A DNA stretch of 64,000 bases from Deinococcus aerolatus (GTDB lineage: Bacteria > Deinococcota > Deinococci > Deinococcales > Deinococcaceae), in contig NZ_BMOL01000006.1 in NCBI RefSeq assembly GCF_014647055.1, forward strand, positions 1 to 64,000, given 5' to 3'. Position 1 is the first letter of the stretch. Each line of letters begins with the position of its first letter. Shown in pieces: positions 45,761-54,649 of this stretch. The notes under the pieces are model-generated. The model worked only from the letters and a program-made list of their open reading frames with translations, ran no database searches and was not told the origin of the DNA. The translations under genes and the position numbers were made by a program.

Positions 45761-46372
45761 TCACGACGGCCTGCGCCACATCACCCCGCTCAAGCCAAGG
45801 GCAAGGGCCGCCTGACCGCCTGTACATCCTGGAGGTGGCGTTTCAGGGTCATCTCCAGGCTCTGCTGGGTGTGGCCGCAAAACCGGCAATCCCGCATTGC
45901 AGAAAGCGATGTGTTTCACCTTGTCCTGGTGCTGCTGGGTGGCGGCGCCGTGGCTCATGCCGTCCAGTTCAATGGCAAAGCCCGGGCAATGACCCGGCAG
46001 CGACACCATCAGCAAGTCCACGTGCTTGTCGCGCCGCCAGGCGTACGTCGCCTGTCGTCGCTGCGGCGGCGCGGTGATCACGAACAGATCGTTCAGGTGC
46101 ACATTCGGGAACACGCGGTACTCACGCGACAGCGTTCGCTCTAACGTTCGGAAGACTTGGCCCTCGCTGCGGCTGAAGAAGTACCCCTCGACCTTTCCGT
46201 CCAAGTGGTCGGGGATCGTGGACGTGGGCTGACCCCGATCGGCGGCCTCCTGTCCAGGTTCTGGCCAAACCATCTGCCCACCATGGCCCGGCCCCATGGT
46301 CAGGACAGCAAGGGAGATCACGAGGACAAGCAGGATCAACAACATGGCCATAGCAAAAGCATTCCAAAGCAT
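45761..46372 (-). CDS. Membrane-anchored DUF2726 protein, C-terminus probably frameshifted
   Basis: A 203-residue frame with an N-terminal helix (AMAMLLILLVLVISLAVLTM) and a DUF2726 domain (REYRVFPNVHLNDLFVI; HVDLLMVS; GFAIELDGMSHGAATQQHQD, then VKHIAFCNAGLPVLR). DUF2726 is related to PD-(D/E)XK nuclease folds. After PVLR the frame turns proline-rich, while a neighbouring frame reads QQSLEMTLKRHLQDVQAVRR with a stop, so a one-base shift near 45885 likely spoiled the last 30 residues. Confidence 0.65.
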   Translation of the reverse strand: MLWNAFAMAMLLILLVLVISLAVLTMGPGHGGQMVWPEPGQEAADRGQPTSTIPDHLDGKVEGYFFSRSEGQVFRTLERTLSREYRVFPNVHLNDLFVITAPPQRRQATYAWRRDKHVDLLMVSLPGHCPGFAIELDGMSHGAATQQHQDKVKHIAFCNAGLPVLRPHPAEPGDDPETPPPGCTGGQAALALGLSGVMWRRPS

Positions 46373-46429
46373 CTCTGACAGGCTTCTCTCGTTGTCTGGA
46401 GAGAATCAGGTAACAATGGAGAAAGCGGC

Positions 46430-46625
46430 CCGAAGACCGCCTCGATCTCGGCCAGCGCCGCGCTGGGCGTGCACGCCAGCTTGTAGGGCCGCTCATTGAT
46501 CAGGAGGTCATACACGTCGCACAGCGCGAACACACCTCTCGCCAATCTGATGTCCTCGCCCGCCTTGCCGGCCGGGTAGCCCTGCTCATGCCAGCGTGCG
46601 TGGCCGAGTCGTTCACTTGGGACGC
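46430..46625 (-). pseudogene. HD-GYP domain fragment
   Basis: A minus-strand frame contains GHARWHEQGYPAGKAGEDIR, LARGVFALCDVYDLLINERP and YKLACTPSAALAEIEAVFG, the C-terminal part of an HD-GYP phosphodiesterase. The HHExxDGxGYP motif is degraded and the upstream HDxGK part is absent. It adds to the number of c-di-GMP sequences in the window but is not functional. Confidence 0.65.
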
Positions 46626-47040
46626 CCGGTCTCAGAACCACCGCGCCCCGGGGCAGAACTACTGCGAGATCGTCGAGCGTTTGCGAACTGCGGGCCTGAC
46701 CTTCAAGGACAAGGCGGCCGACTTCCGGAAGCTGGACCTGGGCTTTGCCCGTGAGATCGCGCCGTACGCCCACCAGACGGAACATTGAAAGCCTGGAAGG
46801 CCGCGGGATGAAGAGGAGTCTTCAACCGGCCCACAGGCTCGGGCAAGACTTCGGTGGCCCACAGGCCCAGCGGGGCACGCCCGGCAGTGCCTTGATGTGT
46901 GTCTCTACTCTGGATCTGCTGCAGCTCGCCATCCGGACCGGGCCGAATTATGCTGATACTGGTACGGCAAATGAGACTGTTGCGGTGTCTGGCACGGCCG
47001 GTGCCGGGACCGTCGGCTGCGCCGGGCCTAGGAGGTTTGT
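46626..47040. other. Gap without a supported gene
   Basis: Short frames on both strands have no recognisable content. An AGGAGG ribosome site at its right end serves the iminopeptidase gene. Confidence 0.45.
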
Positions 47041-48006
47041 ATGACGCGTCCCTCGCCAAACCCCGCCACCTACTTCGACATGACCGGACGTAACGACCGA
47101 CTGAGTGGCGGTGTCAAACGCATCCCTGTCGATACGCCCTGCGGCACATTCCGGGTCTGGACCAAACGTGTGGGCAACCACCCGACCATCAAGGTGCTGT
47201 TGCTCCACGGAGGGCCCGGCGCCACCCACGAATACTTCGAGGCCTTCGACAGCTACTTTCCAGCCGCAGGCATCGAGTACTACTACTATGACCAGCTCGG
47301 CTCGGCTTACAGCGATCAGCCGGACCTTCCAGAGTTGTGGGAGCTGCCGCGTTTCGTCGAGGAAGTCGAGCAGGTGCGCCAGGCACTCGGGCTAACTCAC
47401 GAGAACTTCTTCCTGCTGGGACACTCCTGGGGCGGTATCCTCGCCCTGGAGTACGCCCTGAAGTACCCAGAGCAGCTCAGGGGCCTGATCATCTCCAACA
47501 TGATGGCCAGCATTCCGCAGTACAACGCCTACGCCCGCTCGGTGCTGATGCCCAGCATGGACCCGCAGGTGCTGACCGACATTCAGCAGCTGGAAGCCGA
47601 CTCGGACTTCGACAACCCGCGTTACATGGAACTGCTGGTGCGGCATCATTACGTGCATCACGTGCTGCGTCTGCCGCCTGAGGACTGGCCCGATCCGGTC
47701 AACCGCGCTTTCAGGCACATCAATTCGTCTATTTATGTTCCGCTACAGGGCCCCAGCGAACTGGGCGCGAGCGGCAAGCTGGTGAACTGGGACCGAACCG
47801 CAGACCTGAAACGGATCTCAATTCCAACGCTGGTGATCGGCGCCCAGCATGACACCATGGACCCCGCACACATGGCCTGGATGGCCCGCGAACTGCCCAA
47901 CGGTCGCCACCTTCATTGTCCGGACGGGAGCCACATGGCCCTGTATGACGATCAGGAACGCTACTTTGAAGGCTTGATTGGGTTTCTGCATGAAGTGGAC
48001 GAATAG
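47041..48006 (+). CDS. pip: Proline iminopeptidase
   Basis: A 321-residue alpha/beta hydrolase of peptidase family S33 that removes N-terminal proline from peptides. The oxyanion motif is HGGPG (56-60), the nucleophile Ser129 in GHSWGG, the acid is in GAQHDTMDPAH and the histidine in CPDGSHMALYDD. AGGAGG lies five bases before the ATG. It stands alone; downstream is a transposase relic. Tricorn-interacting factor F1-type specificity is an alternative. Confidence 0.9.
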   Translation: MTRPSPNPATYFDMTGRNDRLSGGVKRIPVDTPCGTFRVWTKRVGNHPTIKVLLLHGGPGATHEYFEAFDSYFPAAGIEYYYYDQLGSAYSDQPDLPELWELPRFVEEVEQVRQALGLTHENFFLLGHSWGGILALEYALKYPEQLRGLIISNMMASIPQYNAYARSVLMPSMDPQVLTDIQQLEADSDFDNPRYMELLVRHHYVHHVLRLPPEDWPDPVNRAFRHINSSIYVPLQGPSELGASGKLVNWDRTADLKRISIPTLVIGAQHDTMDPAHMAWMARELPNGRHLHCPDGSHMALYDDQERYFEGLIGFLHEVDE

Positions 48007-48022
48007 TGCTCCAGGAAACCCG

Positions 48023-48345
48023 TTAAGCGGTGAAGCCCCTCTTCACCGCTGCGCCCAGTTTGACCCAGGGGTAGGCACATCTTAGTGCTGTGTGCAGTCT
48101 CTCCGTGTTGTACTGCTGCTGGAATTGGGCGCACTGGACGCGGAGTTCGGTAACTTCGCGCACCACTTGCCGGAAGATCCATTCGTATTTCAGCGTTCGG
48201 TCGACCCATTCCACCGTGCTGCGACACTTTCGCCTTAATCCAGCTGCCCGCCTCCTCACAGGCCTGAACGCCTGCGACGTGAAATCTGACCCTCCATCCG
48301 ACATCACCACGATGTTGTCCTCATTCCAGTGGCGATGGAGCAGCT
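48023..48345 (-). pseudogene. IS3-type transposase (integrase core) relic
   Basis: The minus-strand frame contains VMSDGGSDFTSQAFRPVRR, then TLKYEWIFRQVVREVTELR and FQQQYNTERLHTALR, the second catalytic aspartate region and the C-terminal end of IS3-family rve transposases. The N-terminal half is missing and the catalytic glutamate region is blurred (STVEWVDR). Confidence 0.7.
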
Positions 48346-48441
48346 AAAGTACTGCCTGCAGCGCGGCCTTCAAAAAGTTACAAACTTTATCAACTGATTT
48401 GCTACTGTACCTGCTGCGGAATCACCGCTCGGGAAGGAGCT

Positions 48442-49197
48442 ATGGCAACCAAAAGTAACTTGTTCGCATATCTGATGGCTTTACTGAGCATCCTGCTGGT
48501 CTGGCAGGTGGCGTCCTTGTTCGTGCCGGGATTCCTGTTTCCCGCGCCGGCCCAGGTGCTGCCCCAGCTCCCCGCCGCCGCCGCCCACTGGAGCTTTTGG
48601 GAAGCGGTTTCGGTGAGTCTGCTGCAGCTTCTGGCCGGCTTCGCCACGGCTGTGGTTCTGGTGGGCGTGCTGCTCTGGCCGACGCTGACCTTTCTTCCGT
48701 TCCGGCGTTACGTGGCGGCATTCACCGGCATTCTGCAGGCCATCCCACCCGTGGCGCTTATTCCACTGCTGGTGCTGTTGCTGGGATTTGGTGGGGCGCC
48801 CGTGCTCGTGGTCGTCGCGGTTGCTGCGTTCTTCCCCATGAGCCTGAGCATGATCGGCGCGATTGATCACCTCAATCGCCTTCATCTGGACGCGGTCCGT
48901 GTGCTGGGAGCCACTCAGCGTCAGATGCTGCGCCGCGTCGTCATACCGGAGATGTTGCCTGCCCTGCTTTCCGGCGCACAGGCCGGCTTCGGAAACGCCT
49001 GGCGTTCGTTGATCGCCGCTCAGATGGTCCTGGGGGTCAGCGAGGGGCTCGGCGGCAGCATCCAGCGGGCCTCACAGGTGGGGGATATGACAACCGTGCT
49101 TCTTGACGTGACCGTGATCGCCGTGCTTGCGGCCGGACTCAACGTGTGGCTGTTTGAAGGCCTCAAGCGCCGCTATCTTTCCTGGAGAACGGCGTGA
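48442..49197 (+). CDS. ABC transporter permease, SsuC/TauC type
   Basis: A 251-residue permease with about six membrane segments (LFAYLMALLSILLVWQVASL first; FTGILQAIPPVALIPLLVLL later). The EAA-type loop is LDAVRVLGATQRQMLRRVVI followed by PEMLPALLSGAQAG. An AAGGAG site lies two bases before the ATG. It begins a three-gene importer with overlapping starts and stops. The family carries sulfonates, taurine, nitrate-like anions or thiamine precursors. Confidence 0.9.
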   Translation: MATKSNLFAYLMALLSILLVWQVASLFVPGFLFPAPAQVLPQLPAAAAHWSFWEAVSVSLLQLLAGFATAVVLVGVLLWPTLTFLPFRRYVAAFTGILQAIPPVALIPLLVLLLGFGGAPVLVVVAVAAFFPMSLSMIGAIDHLNRLHLDAVRVLGATQRQMLRRVVIPEMLPALLSGAQAGFGNAWRSLIAAQMVLGVSEGLGGSIQRASQVGDMTTVLLDVTVIAVLAAGLNVWLFEGLKRRYLSWRTA

Positions 49198-49961
49198 GCT
49201 CGGTCACCTTCGAGCATGTCGACAAAACCTTCGGCAGTCTCAACGTTCTCCAGGGCATTGACCTGTTGGTGGAGGCGGGTACATTCGTCGCCCTGGTTGG
49301 GCCATCAGGTACGGGCAAATCCACGCTGCTGCGCATGGTGGCCGGGCTGGAACTGCCCACCTCCGGACAGGTGCTGGTCGGCGGCGAAGCTGTTCTGGGA
49401 CCGGACGCCTCGCGCACCCTGGTGTTCCAGGAGCACGGTCTCCTGCCCTGGTTGACCCTGCAGGACAATGTCGCGCTGGGGCTGGAATTCCAGGGCATGC
49501 CCCGGGTTGAGGCGCGGGGGCACGCCAGCCAATGGCTTGCCCGCGTTTCCCTGGCTGAATTCGCCAGGTATTACCCGCATCAGGTGTCCGGAGGCATGCG
49601 CCAGAGAACCGCTCTGGTCCGGGCCCTGTCGGTCCAGCCCCGCGTGCTGCTGCTGGACGAACCGTTCGGTGCGCTCGACGCCCTCACACGGTTGCATCTT
49701 CAGCAGGAACTGAGCGGACTGTGGACCGGCGGAGAGATGACGGTATTGATGGTGACCCACGATGTGGAAGAAGCCCTCTATCTCGCCGACCGGGTCATTG
49801 TGCTTGGTCCGCGCCCCGGCCGGGTCATTGCCGATCACCCTGTGCCGCAGCCTCGTCCGCGCAGCCGGGCGGCACCTTCGTTGCTTGAGCTGCGCCACCG
49901 GATTCTCGCTGACCTTGGCGTCAACGAGTTCCACCCCCCGAAAGAGGTCTCCCTGACATGA
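49194..49961 (+). CDS. ABC transporter ATPase, SsuB/TauB type
   Basis: A 255-residue ATPase from a GTG start within the permease stop (GTGA). Walker A is GPSGTGKSTLL (near 41), the signature is VSGGMRQRTALVRAL, Walker B is VLLLDEPFGALDALTR and the switch histidine is in VTHDVEEALYLADRV. The Q-loop reads FQEHGLLPWLTL, typical of the SsuB/TauB/NrtD group. Confidence 0.94.
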   Translation: MSSVTFEHVDKTFGSLNVLQGIDLLVEAGTFVALVGPSGTGKSTLLRMVAGLELPTSGQVLVGGEAVLGPDASRTLVFQEHGLLPWLTLQDNVALGLEFQGMPRVEARGHASQWLARVSLAEFARYYPHQVSGGMRQRTALVRALSVQPRVLLLDEPFGALDALTRLHLQQELSGLWTGGEMTVLMVTHDVEEALYLADRVIVLGPRPGRVIADHPVPQPRPRSRAAPSLLELRHRILADLGVNEFHPPKEVSLT

Positions 49962-50914
49962 TTAGAAAACTCCTGTTCCTTCTTCCATTGACGCTCGCTG
50001 GCATAGGACATGCCGAAAAAGTTCGCATCGGCTACGTGCAGGTGCTTCCCACTGCCCTGTCCCTGATCGCGCAGGAGCAGGGCTATTACAAGGACCAGGG
50101 CCTCGATGTGGAACTGATTCCCTTCGGCAGCGGTCCTGTGCTGATGCAGGCCCTGGTCGGTGGAAAGCTTGACGCGGCACAGGTGGGTTTTGCGCCCGTC
50201 TACGTCTGGGCGGCCCGTGGAGCGCCGGTACGTGTCGTTGCGAAGGCAGCGAATGCGGATCTCAGCATCCTCGTCAAGAGCGATTCGAACATCAAAGGTC
50301 CCGGAGATCTGAAGAACAAGCGGGTGGGGGTCCTTCCCCCAGGGAGTGTTCCCGAAACCCTGTTCTCGGGATTGGTCCTTCCCAAATTTGGTGTGGACAG
50401 CAAATCGGTGACGATCGTGAATTCGGAAGCGCCGAACCTGGTTGGTGGACTGGCAACCAACCGGTTTGACGCAGCGGTGCTGCTGGAACCGTGGACGACC
50501 ATCGCGCAACTGCAACTTCCATTGCGCGAGGCCTACAACATCAACACCTTGTGGAAGTCATCGCTGGGTGCGGTGCTGGCGGTTCACACGAGCCTGATCA
50601 ACAAGCAGCCGGAAACGGTCAAGAAGCTCGTCGCCGTTCAGGCCAAGGCCGTGAACTTCGTGAAACAGCAGCCCGAAGCGGCGGCAGAAATCCTTGCCAG
50701 GCAGTTTTTCCCCAACGGCGTTAAGACCGAACAGGGCACTGTTCCCGGTCCACAGGTGGTGCGGGCGGCCCTGAAGGGGCTCGTCTATGACGCAAAGATC
50801 ACCACCGCAGATCTGAAGTCCGCAGAGGAGTACGGGCAACTCCTGCAGCGCCTCGGCAATGTGGACAAAACAGTGCCGATCAATCAGGTGGTGCACCAGC
50901 GCTTCACGCGGTAG
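49958..50914 (+). CDS. Periplasmic substrate-binding protein, SsuA/TauA-like
   Basis: A 318-residue solute-binding protein. Signal peptide MIRKLLFLLPLTLAGIGHAE is followed by KVRIGYVQVLPTALSLIAQE, FGSGPVLMQALVGGKLDAAQ and GVLPPGSVPETLF, the pattern of the NMT1/SsuA family. It overlaps the ATPase gene in ATGA. Its ligand is unknown; sulfonates, taurine or a thiamine pyrimidine precursor are the usual ones for this group. Confidence 0.88.
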   Translation: MIRKLLFLLPLTLAGIGHAEKVRIGYVQVLPTALSLIAQEQGYYKDQGLDVELIPFGSGPVLMQALVGGKLDAAQVGFAPVYVWAARGAPVRVVAKAANADLSILVKSDSNIKGPGDLKNKRVGVLPPGSVPETLFSGLVLPKFGVDSKSVTIVNSEAPNLVGGLATNRFDAAVLLEPWTTIAQLQLPLREAYNINTLWKSSLGAVLAVHTSLINKQPETVKKLVAVQAKAVNFVKQQPEAAAEILARQFFPNGVKTEQGTVPGPQVVRAALKGLVYDAKITTADLKSAEEYGQLLQRLGNVDKTVPINQVVHQRFTR

Positions 50915-51189
50915 GACCCGGGCACGGGTTGGGCCGCTGTCTTTGTCTTCGCAGAGCTCAAGTGATAATGCTCCGGACATCTCGACAGGACCCCACTTCT
51001 TTACCGGGTGGGGGAGACGGCAGGAAAGGTATCGAAACCGCAGAAGACCTGCAGGCCGGCCGAACGGCCAAGATGCCATGAAGCCCCGCTGGCCCGGACC
51101 TCCCACCTGGCCTCTAGCCTGGGCAGGCAGTCAACATGACACGGCGTGCCTGACCTCAGTCACGCGCCCGCTGGTCATGGGAGGTTGGG

Positions 51190-52089
51190 ATGAATCAAGC
51201 ACTCAAACAATCCGGCACCGTACTTACTCTGGCCCTTCTTTCCGGCGCCGCCCTGGCCGGCGGTACGAGCGGTGCCCGTCAGGACGGCATGCTCGCCGTG
51301 AACGGCGCGCAGATTCATTACGTCTCGCAGGGCAGCGGCACCCCCATGCTGCTGCTGCACGGTTATCCCCTGAGTGGCGAGCTGTTCGCCCGCAACCGGG
51401 ACGCCCTGGCCAGTGCGGGGTACCGCGTGATCACCATTGACCACCGCGGTTACGGTCAGAGCGTGGCGCCTGAGGGCGATGCCGGCTCCATCCAGACTTA
51501 CGCGAAAGATGCGCTGGCCGTGATGGATCAACTGAACGTGCCCAGCGCCATCATCGGCGGCATGTCGATGGGCGGCCCGATCGTCTTCGAGATGTACCGC
51601 ACGGCCCCGGAACGCTTCAAGGGCATGTTGCTGATCGACACCATCGCCAACCCCGCCAACGTGGTGGAAAAAGCGGTGTGGGGCGGCATGGCGCAGAAGG
51701 CCGTGACGTATGGTCCGCAGTCCCTGGTGGGCGAACTGCTCAAGGACATGCTGACGGGACAGACGCGCCTGAGCAAACCCGGCGACGCGAAATTCCTGGG
51801 GGACATCGTGAAACAGGCCAGCGTTGCCGGGGATGTGGCGGGGGCCAGAGCGCTGTCCGAGCGGCCTGACTCGCTGCCCATGCTAGGCACCATCACGGTG
51901 CCAACCCTGATTCTGGAAGGCGTGGAGGACACGGTGTACCCGCCGCCGTTCGCCATGAAGATGCAGCAGAACATCGCGGGCAGCAAACTGGTGCTGATTC
52001 CTGGCGCGGCCCACGCCGCCATCTACGAGAACGCCGACGCCGCCAACCGCGCCATTGTGGACTGGGGACGGTCACAGAACTTCCGTTAA
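51190..52089 (+). CDS. Exported alpha/beta hydrolase
   Basis: A 299-residue hydrolase with a signal peptide (SGTVLTLALLSGAALAGG) and a complete triad: Ser126 in GMSMGG, the acid in LEGVEDTVYPPP and His in PGAAHAAIYE. GGGAGG lies before the ATG. Substrate unknown; the fold includes esterases, haloperoxidases and lactonases. The small sigma-region-like gene follows nine bases after the stop. Confidence 0.85.
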   Translation: MNQALKQSGTVLTLALLSGAALAGGTSGARQDGMLAVNGAQIHYVSQGSGTPMLLLHGYPLSGELFARNRDALASAGYRVITIDHRGYGQSVAPEGDAGSIQTYAKDALAVMDQLNVPSAIIGGMSMGGPIVFEMYRTAPERFKGMLLIDTIANPANVVEKAVWGGMAQKAVTYGPQSLVGELLKDMLTGQTRLSKPGDAKFLGDIVKQASVAGDVAGARALSERPDSLPMLGTITVPTLILEGVEDTVYPPPFAMKMQQNIAGSKLVLIPGAAHAAIYENADAANRAIVDWGRSQNFR

Positions 52090-52097
52090 GGGTCCTG

Positions 52098-52379
52098 ATG
52101 GCCAGGGAGGGGGATGTGCCCGATGACAGGCTGCTTTTGCAGGCCCTGGTCCACGGAGACGCGGCGGCCCTGTTGCTGCTGCACGGCCGATACGCGGGAT
52201 GCATAGGGACGCTCGCCGAGCGCGAGGGCCTGTCCGATCCTGGGCAGGCCGTGGAGGACGCTTTTATGCTGATCTTCCACTCGGCGGGCTGTTTTGCCCG
52301 TTCAGAATTGCCGCCTGCCATCTGGATCGTCGGCACGGCCCTGTGGCACTTCCGCCGGATGAGAATTGACGCGGCCTGA
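52098..52379 (+). CDS. Small protein resembling ECF sigma region 2 only
   Basis: A 93-residue product, or 87 from GTG 52116 which has GGAGGGGG just upstream. DDRLLLQALVHGDAAALLLL, GRYAGCIGTLAEREGLSD and AVEDAFMLIFHSAG follow sigma-70 region 2 of ECF factors (core-binding helices), and AIWIVGTALWHFRRMR occupies the place of the -10 recognition helix. Region 4 is absent; no second frame supplies it. It is either a truncated sigma gene or a stand-alone region-2 protein. Confidence 0.55.
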   Translation: MAREGDVPDDRLLLQALVHGDAAALLLLHGRYAGCIGTLAEREGLSDPGQAVEDAFMLIFHSAGCFARSELPPAIWIVGTALWHFRRMRIDAA

Positions 52380-52412
52380 CGATGACACGCAAAAAATAGG
52401 CCAATTCCACGT

Positions 52413-52445
52413 TGAGGGTAGCCCATGAAGATGGGCCAACCCTCA
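52413..52445. terminator. Bidirectional hairpin between convergent genes
   Basis: TGAGGGT and GCCCAT pair with ATGGGC and ACCCTCA around GAAG, with a small bulge. It sits between the sigma-like gene and the nitric oxide synthase gene, which converge. On the minus strand a run of six T occurs about 17 bases further on. Confidence 0.6.
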
Positions 52446-52476
52446 CACTTAATGTCAGGCGGTCAGCCACCGCTCC

Positions 52477-53586
52477 TCAATGGAAGGGACACTGAACCGT
52501 CTCCTGCAGATCCGCCCATGCGCTCTGCTCATGCATAAAGCGGGGAGGTTCGTCGCCATCGACATACTGCCGGTGCCACACCGGAGTGGTGGCGGGCGAG
52601 AGCGGCGGTACCAGCCAGGACCAGCGGCCCCGCACGGCGCGCCCGGCCCTAACCTCCTGGTTCTCAAAGCGCACAAACTGGCGGGTCACCGCGTGATGGT
52701 CACTGATCCGAATGCCCGCCGCGTCAAAAGAATGCAGCACAGCCACATTCAGTTCCACCAACGCCCGATCCTGCCACAGGGACCGGGCCTGCGACGTGTC
52801 CAGCCGCAGCGCCCGGGCCACCCCGGGCAACTGGTGGTACCGTTCGGTGTCGGCCAGGTTGCGCGCGGCGATCTCAGTGCCCAGATACCAGCCGTTGAAG
52901 GGCGCGCAGGCAAAGACCTGACCCCCGATCTCCAGACTCATGTCACTGATGACCGGCAGCACGTGCCACTTCAAGTCCAGCTCACCCAGTGCCGGGACCT
53001 CCGGATGGGTGAGCTGGACCTCATGGATAGCGTCCGCAGGTAGCTCATACAGGTGAATGCCGCCCGCTGCTTCGATCGCCAGGGGAAGCACATCAAACCG
53101 GGTTCCGGGGCCTCCCTTCCAGCCCAGTCGACGCAGATACGCCGTCAGGGCCACGTTTGCCGGGTCGCCGATGATCTCACCCCCCGGCTGGAGGTAGCCT
53201 GCGTAGCGGATGAGCTGGGGGTTGTGGATGCGAACGCCGGGGCCGAAGATACTGATGATGGGCCGGATATGACCGTCGTTCAGGGCCTCATACAGGTGGG
53301 TCAGCAGGTGCCCGAAGACCTCCTCTGGCCGCGTGACCTGGCGCAGGTCACGCACCGTCAACGCCCGCCACGGTAGGCGGCCCACGCAGCGCGCGCTGTT
53401 GCGCCACGCCACCCGTGCCCCGTGGGTCAGCTCATCGCTGCTGAGGGTGTACTGGCCGGTACGCGCCACTTCCACCCGGACGGCGTTCAGCCGGTCATCC
53501 AGGCCGTCCAGTCGGCTTTCTCGGTAGAACAGACGCAAGAAAGCCTCAGCCTGGGCAAGAAGAGGCGGCAGCAGAGCGGCAGTCAT
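52477..53586 (-). CDS. nos: Bacterial nitric oxide synthase oxygenase
   Basis: A 369-residue NOS oxygenase domain without reductase, as is usual in bacteria; it makes NO and citrulline from arginine with help from cellular flavodoxins. The heme thiolate is Cys67 in WRNSARCVGRLPW. The substrate and pterin regions are recognisable: RFDVLPLAIEAAGG, HEVQLTHPEVPALGELDLKW (first part of it the arginine site area), FNGWYLGTEIAARNLAD and RWSWLVPPLSPATTPVWHRQ. Length fits the bacterial family. It stands alone on the minus strand. Deinococcus NOS has been linked by others to nitration of tryptophan and to radiation recovery. Confidence 0.95.
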   Translation of the reverse strand: MTAALLPPLLAQAEAFLRLFYRESRLDGLDDRLNAVRVEVARTGQYTLSSDELTHGARVAWRNSARCVGRLPWRALTVRDLRQVTRPEEVFGHLLTHLYEALNDGHIRPIISIFGPGVRIHNPQLIRYAGYLQPGGEIIGDPANVALTAYLRRLGWKGGPGTRFDVLPLAIEAAGGIHLYELPADAIHEVQLTHPEVPALGELDLKWHVLPVISDMSLEIGGQVFACAPFNGWYLGTEIAARNLADTERYHQLPGVARALRLDTSQARSLWQDRALVELNVAVLHSFDAAGIRISDHHAVTRQFVRFENQEVRAGRAVRGRWSWLVPPLSPATTPVWHRQYVDGDEPPRFMHEQSAWADLQETVQCPFH

Positions 53587-53784
53587 TGCCCTATCTTGAG
53601 GGCGCCTGCTCCTCTCAATTGTCCTGACTGGAACGATCCTTTAAACAGGAACACAAGTCAGATCACTGCGTCCGGGTCACCAGGTGCTGGACGTCCACGG
53701 CACAGGTTGCGTAGCGAGCAGATTGGGACAGGACACCGTGTGTCGATTCAGGGTACCCAAAATGACGTCAGGTGATAGGCAAAA
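53587..53784. other. Upstream region of the nitric oxide synthase gene
   Basis: No gene is seen in these bases. They must hold the minus-strand promoter of the synthase gene, but no clear -35/-10 pair stands out. Confidence 0.4.
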
Positions 53785-53940
53785 AAGCATCTGATACGTA
53801 TTCCGTCTGTTTCGTTGACAAACCGGGAGGGCGCCGGTTTGCCAACTCCACTCCCGGAACCCGTTCTACTCGTTCTCGCTTCGCTCGGATTTCCATCGTT
53901 TTACAAACGATTCAATCGGAGCCCGTATGATCAGGGTCAT
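53785..53940. repeat. Structured interspersed element (MITE/SNR-like)
   Basis: About 155 bases bounded by imperfect inverted ends (CTGATACGTATTCCGTCTG on the left; the right end reads inward as CTGATCATACGGGCTCCG). Inside are CAAACCGG/CCGGTTTG (53819-53841) and ATCGTTT-TAC-AAACGAT hairpins. From memory such segments recur in Deinococcus genomes as small noncoding repeats; this could not be checked. The frame through it is not a real gene. Confidence 0.5.
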
Positions 53941-53953
53941 TTTTTGCATTTCT

Positions 53954-53969
53954 TGACAGAATCCTGTCA
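53954..53969. promoter_or_regulatory. Perfect 16-bp palindrome upstream of resolvase relic
   Basis: TGACAGAATCCTGTCA is a perfect inverted repeat about 50 bases before the resolvase reading frame. The same position before the third resolvase copy has TGACAGTATCCTGCCG at 60752-60767. It fits a res-like or autorepression site. Confidence 0.55.
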
Positions 53970-53998
53970 CGGTTCAAGCCCCCAACCTGACGGGAGTC

Positions 53999-54226
53999 CC
54001 CCTGAATCCGCCCACCGCCTCGGCTACGCCCACACCAGCTGGGAGGACAAGAACACCGTTCGCCAACTGGACGGCCTGAGATTCGACAAGGTGTTCACCG
54101 ACAAGGTCAGTGGCGAGAACACCCATCGCCTCCAGCTGATCGCCCTGCTGGGTCACGCCCGAGAGGGCGACACTGTGGTAGTCCACAGCATGGACCGCCT
54201 CACCCGCAACCTGGATGACCTCCGTT
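53999..54226 (+). pseudogene. Serine resolvase, N-terminal fragment
   Basis: The reading frame shows HRLGYAHTSWEDKNTVRQLD, FDKVFTDKVSGENTHRLQ and GDTVVVHSMDRLTRNLDDLR, the catalytic domain of a Tn3-type resolvase/invertase, with the active-site serine kept but the preceding RV changed to HT. Compared with the copy at 60800 the start codon is lost (CTGAATCC for ATGAACGAGTCC), and homology stops after NLDDLR. Confidence 0.8.
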
Positions 54227-54649
54227 CGATACCTGAATCCTTTGGAAAATTGATGTCTGAAACGCGGGAAATGGCATCTTCAGAGTCAAGAGCGCGTCCA
54301 GTCTCGGCACAGCTTGGCTAATCTGCAGGGAGCCGTGCCAAGAGGGGCCAAGAGTCTGTCTCTCTCGGTTGCCGTGCGCGCGACGACATGGGGCTTCGAT
54401 TCGGGCGTGGCATCACGGGGGAGGTACGGGGCGATTTTTTGCAAGAGGGTGGGCTGTGCTGAAACACAGCCAGGAAGACTCCGGCGAACCGCTGAAGTAC
54501 GTCAGGATTTCGGTATGGCAACTGGATTTTCAGGTGGGCGGCGAGCGTGTCAGCATGCAGCAGGGCAGCCTGTCTGTGCGTTCCATAGCTGAACTTATCT
54601 CCAGCTGCGCAAACCGGGTCAGCCTCAAGGCTCCGCTCACCCCAAGAGC
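54227..54649. other. Gap without a supported gene
   Basis: Overlapping frames on both strands, none with a known motif. The resolvase homology ends abruptly at its left edge. Confidence 0.4.

Noticed and set aside
46588..46788. Plus-strand 66-residue frame
   Set aside because: Overlaps the HD-GYP relic on the other strand and has no recognisable domain or ribosome site.
53815..54321. 168-residue frame as a complete protein
   Set aside because: Its first 45 codons are the structured repeat and its last 30 are unrelated; only the middle is resolvase.
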